DNA of 64,000 bases from DASUXY01 sp035301985 (GTDB taxonomy: Bacteria; Bacillota; Bacilli; Bacillales; Amphibacillaceae): NCBI GenBank assembly GCA_035301985.1, contig DATGTE010000030.1:1-64000 (forward strand), written 5' to 3'. The position numbers were made by a program, and so were the translations under genes. The notes below the pieces were generated by a model, which did not search any database, was not told where the DNA came from, and saw only the letters and a program-made list of their open reading frames with translations. Positions 62,527-64,000 of this stretch are shown piece by piece (positions within the stretch are counted from its first letter, which is position 1; each line of letters starts with the position of its first letter).

Positions 62527-64000
62527 ATGGCTGATCAATTATTAGAAGGAACGAAATTAAAAAACTATATTAACGGGGAATGGGTGTCAGCAGATACAGA
62601 AATGAGAGCTGTCAAAAATCCTGCCACGGGCGAAACCATTGTGGAAGTCCCTTTATCTGATGCGAATACAGTAGATACCGCTGTTAAATTCGCTAAGAAG
62701 GCGCAAAAGGAATGGGCGCTCGTCCCAGCACCACAGCGTGCGGAAGTATTATATCGAGTCGGAACACTTATGAAGGAGCGAAAAGAACATCTATCTCGTC
62801 TGTTGACCTTAGAAAATGGAAAAGTTCTTGAAGAAGCTCGAGGAGAAGTCCAAGAAGGGATCGATATGGCTTTTTATATGGCGGGAGAAGGAAGACGTCT
62901 ATTCGGGCATACGACACCAGCTGAGTTACAAAATAAATTTGCGATGAGTGTTCGGGCACCGATTGGTGTTGTTGGGATGATTACGCCTTGGAATTTCCCC
63001 ATCGCCATTGCCACATGGAAGTCATTTCCAGCCATTGTTGCAGGAAATGCAGTTGTTTGGAAACCAGCTACGGAAACGCCAATCATGGCTTACGAATTGG
63101 CAAAAATATTTAGGGACGCGGGTTTACCGAAAGGCGTGATGAATGTCGTATTTGGGACAGGGTCATCCGTTGGAGAAGCGCTGGTTCATCACAATGATAT
63201 TCGTGTCATTTCTTTTACAGGTTCAAATGATATAGGCCGTCATATTGCAGCTGAATGTGGGAGACAATTGAAAAAAGTTTCTCTCGAAATGGGAGGGAAA
63301 AATGCTGTCATCGTCATGGATGATGCAGACTTAGATCTAGCTGTTGAAGGGATTATTTGGAGTGCATTTGGAACGAGTGGACAGCGTTGCACGGCATGTA
63401 GTCGAGTGATTGTCCATAAAGACGTAAAAGAAGCATTAGAAAAACGCTTGTTAGAAGCGATGGAACAATTGACAATCGGTGACGGTTTGGATGAATCGAT
63501 CACAGTTGGCCCAATTATCAATGAAGCTGGTTTGGAAAAGATCAACAAGTATATTGAAATCGGTAAAGCGGAAGGCGCTACACTGCTCGCGGGTGGTTAT
63601 GAAGTGAATGAAGGCAACTTAAAAAATGGCCACTTTTTTGCACCAACGCTATTTACGGATGCAACTGCAAATATGCGCATCGCCCAAGAGGAAATTTTCG
63701 GGCCTGTCGTATCACTTATCCCGGTGAAGAGCTTTGATGAAGCCATTGAAGTAAACAATGGGGTAGCCTATGGATTATCGAGTTCGATTTTCACAAATGA
63801 CGTGAATCGTGTCTACCAGGCTCAGCGTGATCTCGATACAGGGATAGTTTATGTGAATGCAGGGACTACAGGAGCAGAAATTCATTTACCATTCGGTGGC
63901 ACAAAAGGAACTGGAAATGGTCATCGCGACTCAGGTGTGCAGGCTTTGGACGTATTTACTGAATGGAAGGCGATTTATGTCGATTACAGTGGTAAATTGC
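62527..64000 (+). CDS. Aldehyde dehydrogenase (cut by window end)
   Basis: At least 491 residues; no stop before 64000. AGGAGGGG is upstream of ATG 62527. NAD site FTGSNDIG, catalytic Glu in SLEMGGKNAVIV, and Cys in GQRCTACSRV. The end (PFGGTKGTGNGHRDSG) resembles semialdehyde-type ALDHs such as aminoadipate-semialdehyde dehydrogenase. Probably co-transcribed with the TPP enzyme, which could make its aldehyde substrate. Confidence 0.9.
   Translation, partial: MADQLLEGTKLKNYINGEWVSADTEMRAVKNPATGETIVEVPLSDANTVDTAVKFAKKAQKEWALVPAPQRAEVLYRVGTLMKERKEHLSRLLTLENGKVLEEARGEVQEGIDMAFYMAGEGRRLFGHTTPAELQNKFAMSVRAPIGVVGMITPWNFPIAIATWKSFPAIVAGNAVVWKPATETPIMAYELAKIFRDAGLPKGVMNVVFGTGSSVGEALVHHNDIRVISFTGSNDIGRHIAAECGRQLKKVSLEMGGKNAVIVMDDADLDLAVEGIIWSAFGTSGQRCTACSRVIVHKDVKEALEKRLLEAMEQLTIGDGLDESITVGPIINEAGLEKINKYIEIGKAEGATLLAGGYEVNEGNLKNGHFFAPTLFTDATANMRIAQEEIFGPVVSLIPVKSFDEAIEVNNGVAYGLSSSIFTNDVNRVYQAQRDLDTGIVYVNAGTTGAEIHLPFGGTKGTGNGHRDSGVQALDVFTEWKAIYVDYSGKL

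Overview
The window is chromosomal DNA of a Bacillaceae-type Firmicute, probably a halo- or alkaliphilic Bacillus relative. The evidence is AGGAGG-type ribosome binding sites, frequent TTG/GTG starts, a trpEDCFBA operon without trpG behind tandem tRNA-Trp T-boxes, yko-type genes, and a ribDEBAH operon with an FMN riboswitch. No prophage or complete insertion sequence is visible. Identifications come from reading the sequence and from family knowledge; no database search was run.

Layout. 1-0.5 kb: the last repeat of a type I-C-like CRISPR array at the very edge, then a decayed LuxR-type regulator. 0.5-10.5 kb: mostly housekeeping or poorly known genes (PsiE, a second FtsH, UPF0210 plus an ACT protein, ykoP/ykoQ/ykoN homologues, DUF523, an AtuA/DUF4387 pair). 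11-24.5 kb: an aerobic phenylacetate degradation (paa) cluster. It has paaK, paaI, paaABCD, an EthD-like protein, paaF, paaG, an aldehyde dehydrogenase, paaH, paaJ and a third enoyl-CoA hydratase. There is no paaE; a divergently transcribed ferredoxin/flavodoxin-NADP reductase-like gene sits next to paaK. Three promoters (reductase, paaK, paaA), each with a 17-bp spacer, are followed at once by the same operator-like motif, and a broken TetR gene lies between them.

25-34 kb: a coiled-coil protein with five 54-bp tandem repeats, the trp operon, and a queC/queuosine-precursor-transporter operon behind a preQ1-I riboswitch. 34-48.7 kb: a lipoprotein, two paralogous small proteins, a TraB/PrgY protein, a Lon-like AAA protease, a single-domain EIIA-Glc, a P1 peptidase, and an operon of membrane protein, CcdA, thioredoxin-like protein and two-component system.

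48.7-56.5 kb: two copies of an FMN-riboswitch leader. The first is degenerate, the second intact and followed by ribD-ribE-ribBA-ribH. Between them lies an AT-rich insert with DUF192, a membrane protein, a frameshifted CpaB/SAF gene and two unknown ORFs, resembling a remnant of a Tad/Flp-type locus. 56.5-64 kb: a C45 acyltransferase/peptidase, a DMT exporter, a KLDEH-repeat coiled coil, and a TPP riboswitch with terminator in front of a second, stand-alone ribB. An acetolactate-synthase-like TPP enzyme and an aldehyde dehydrogenase cut by the window end follow.

The most unusual points are the stand-alone ribB under a TPP riboswitch, the shared paa promoter/operator design that includes the reductase, and the duplicated FMN leader flanking an insert.
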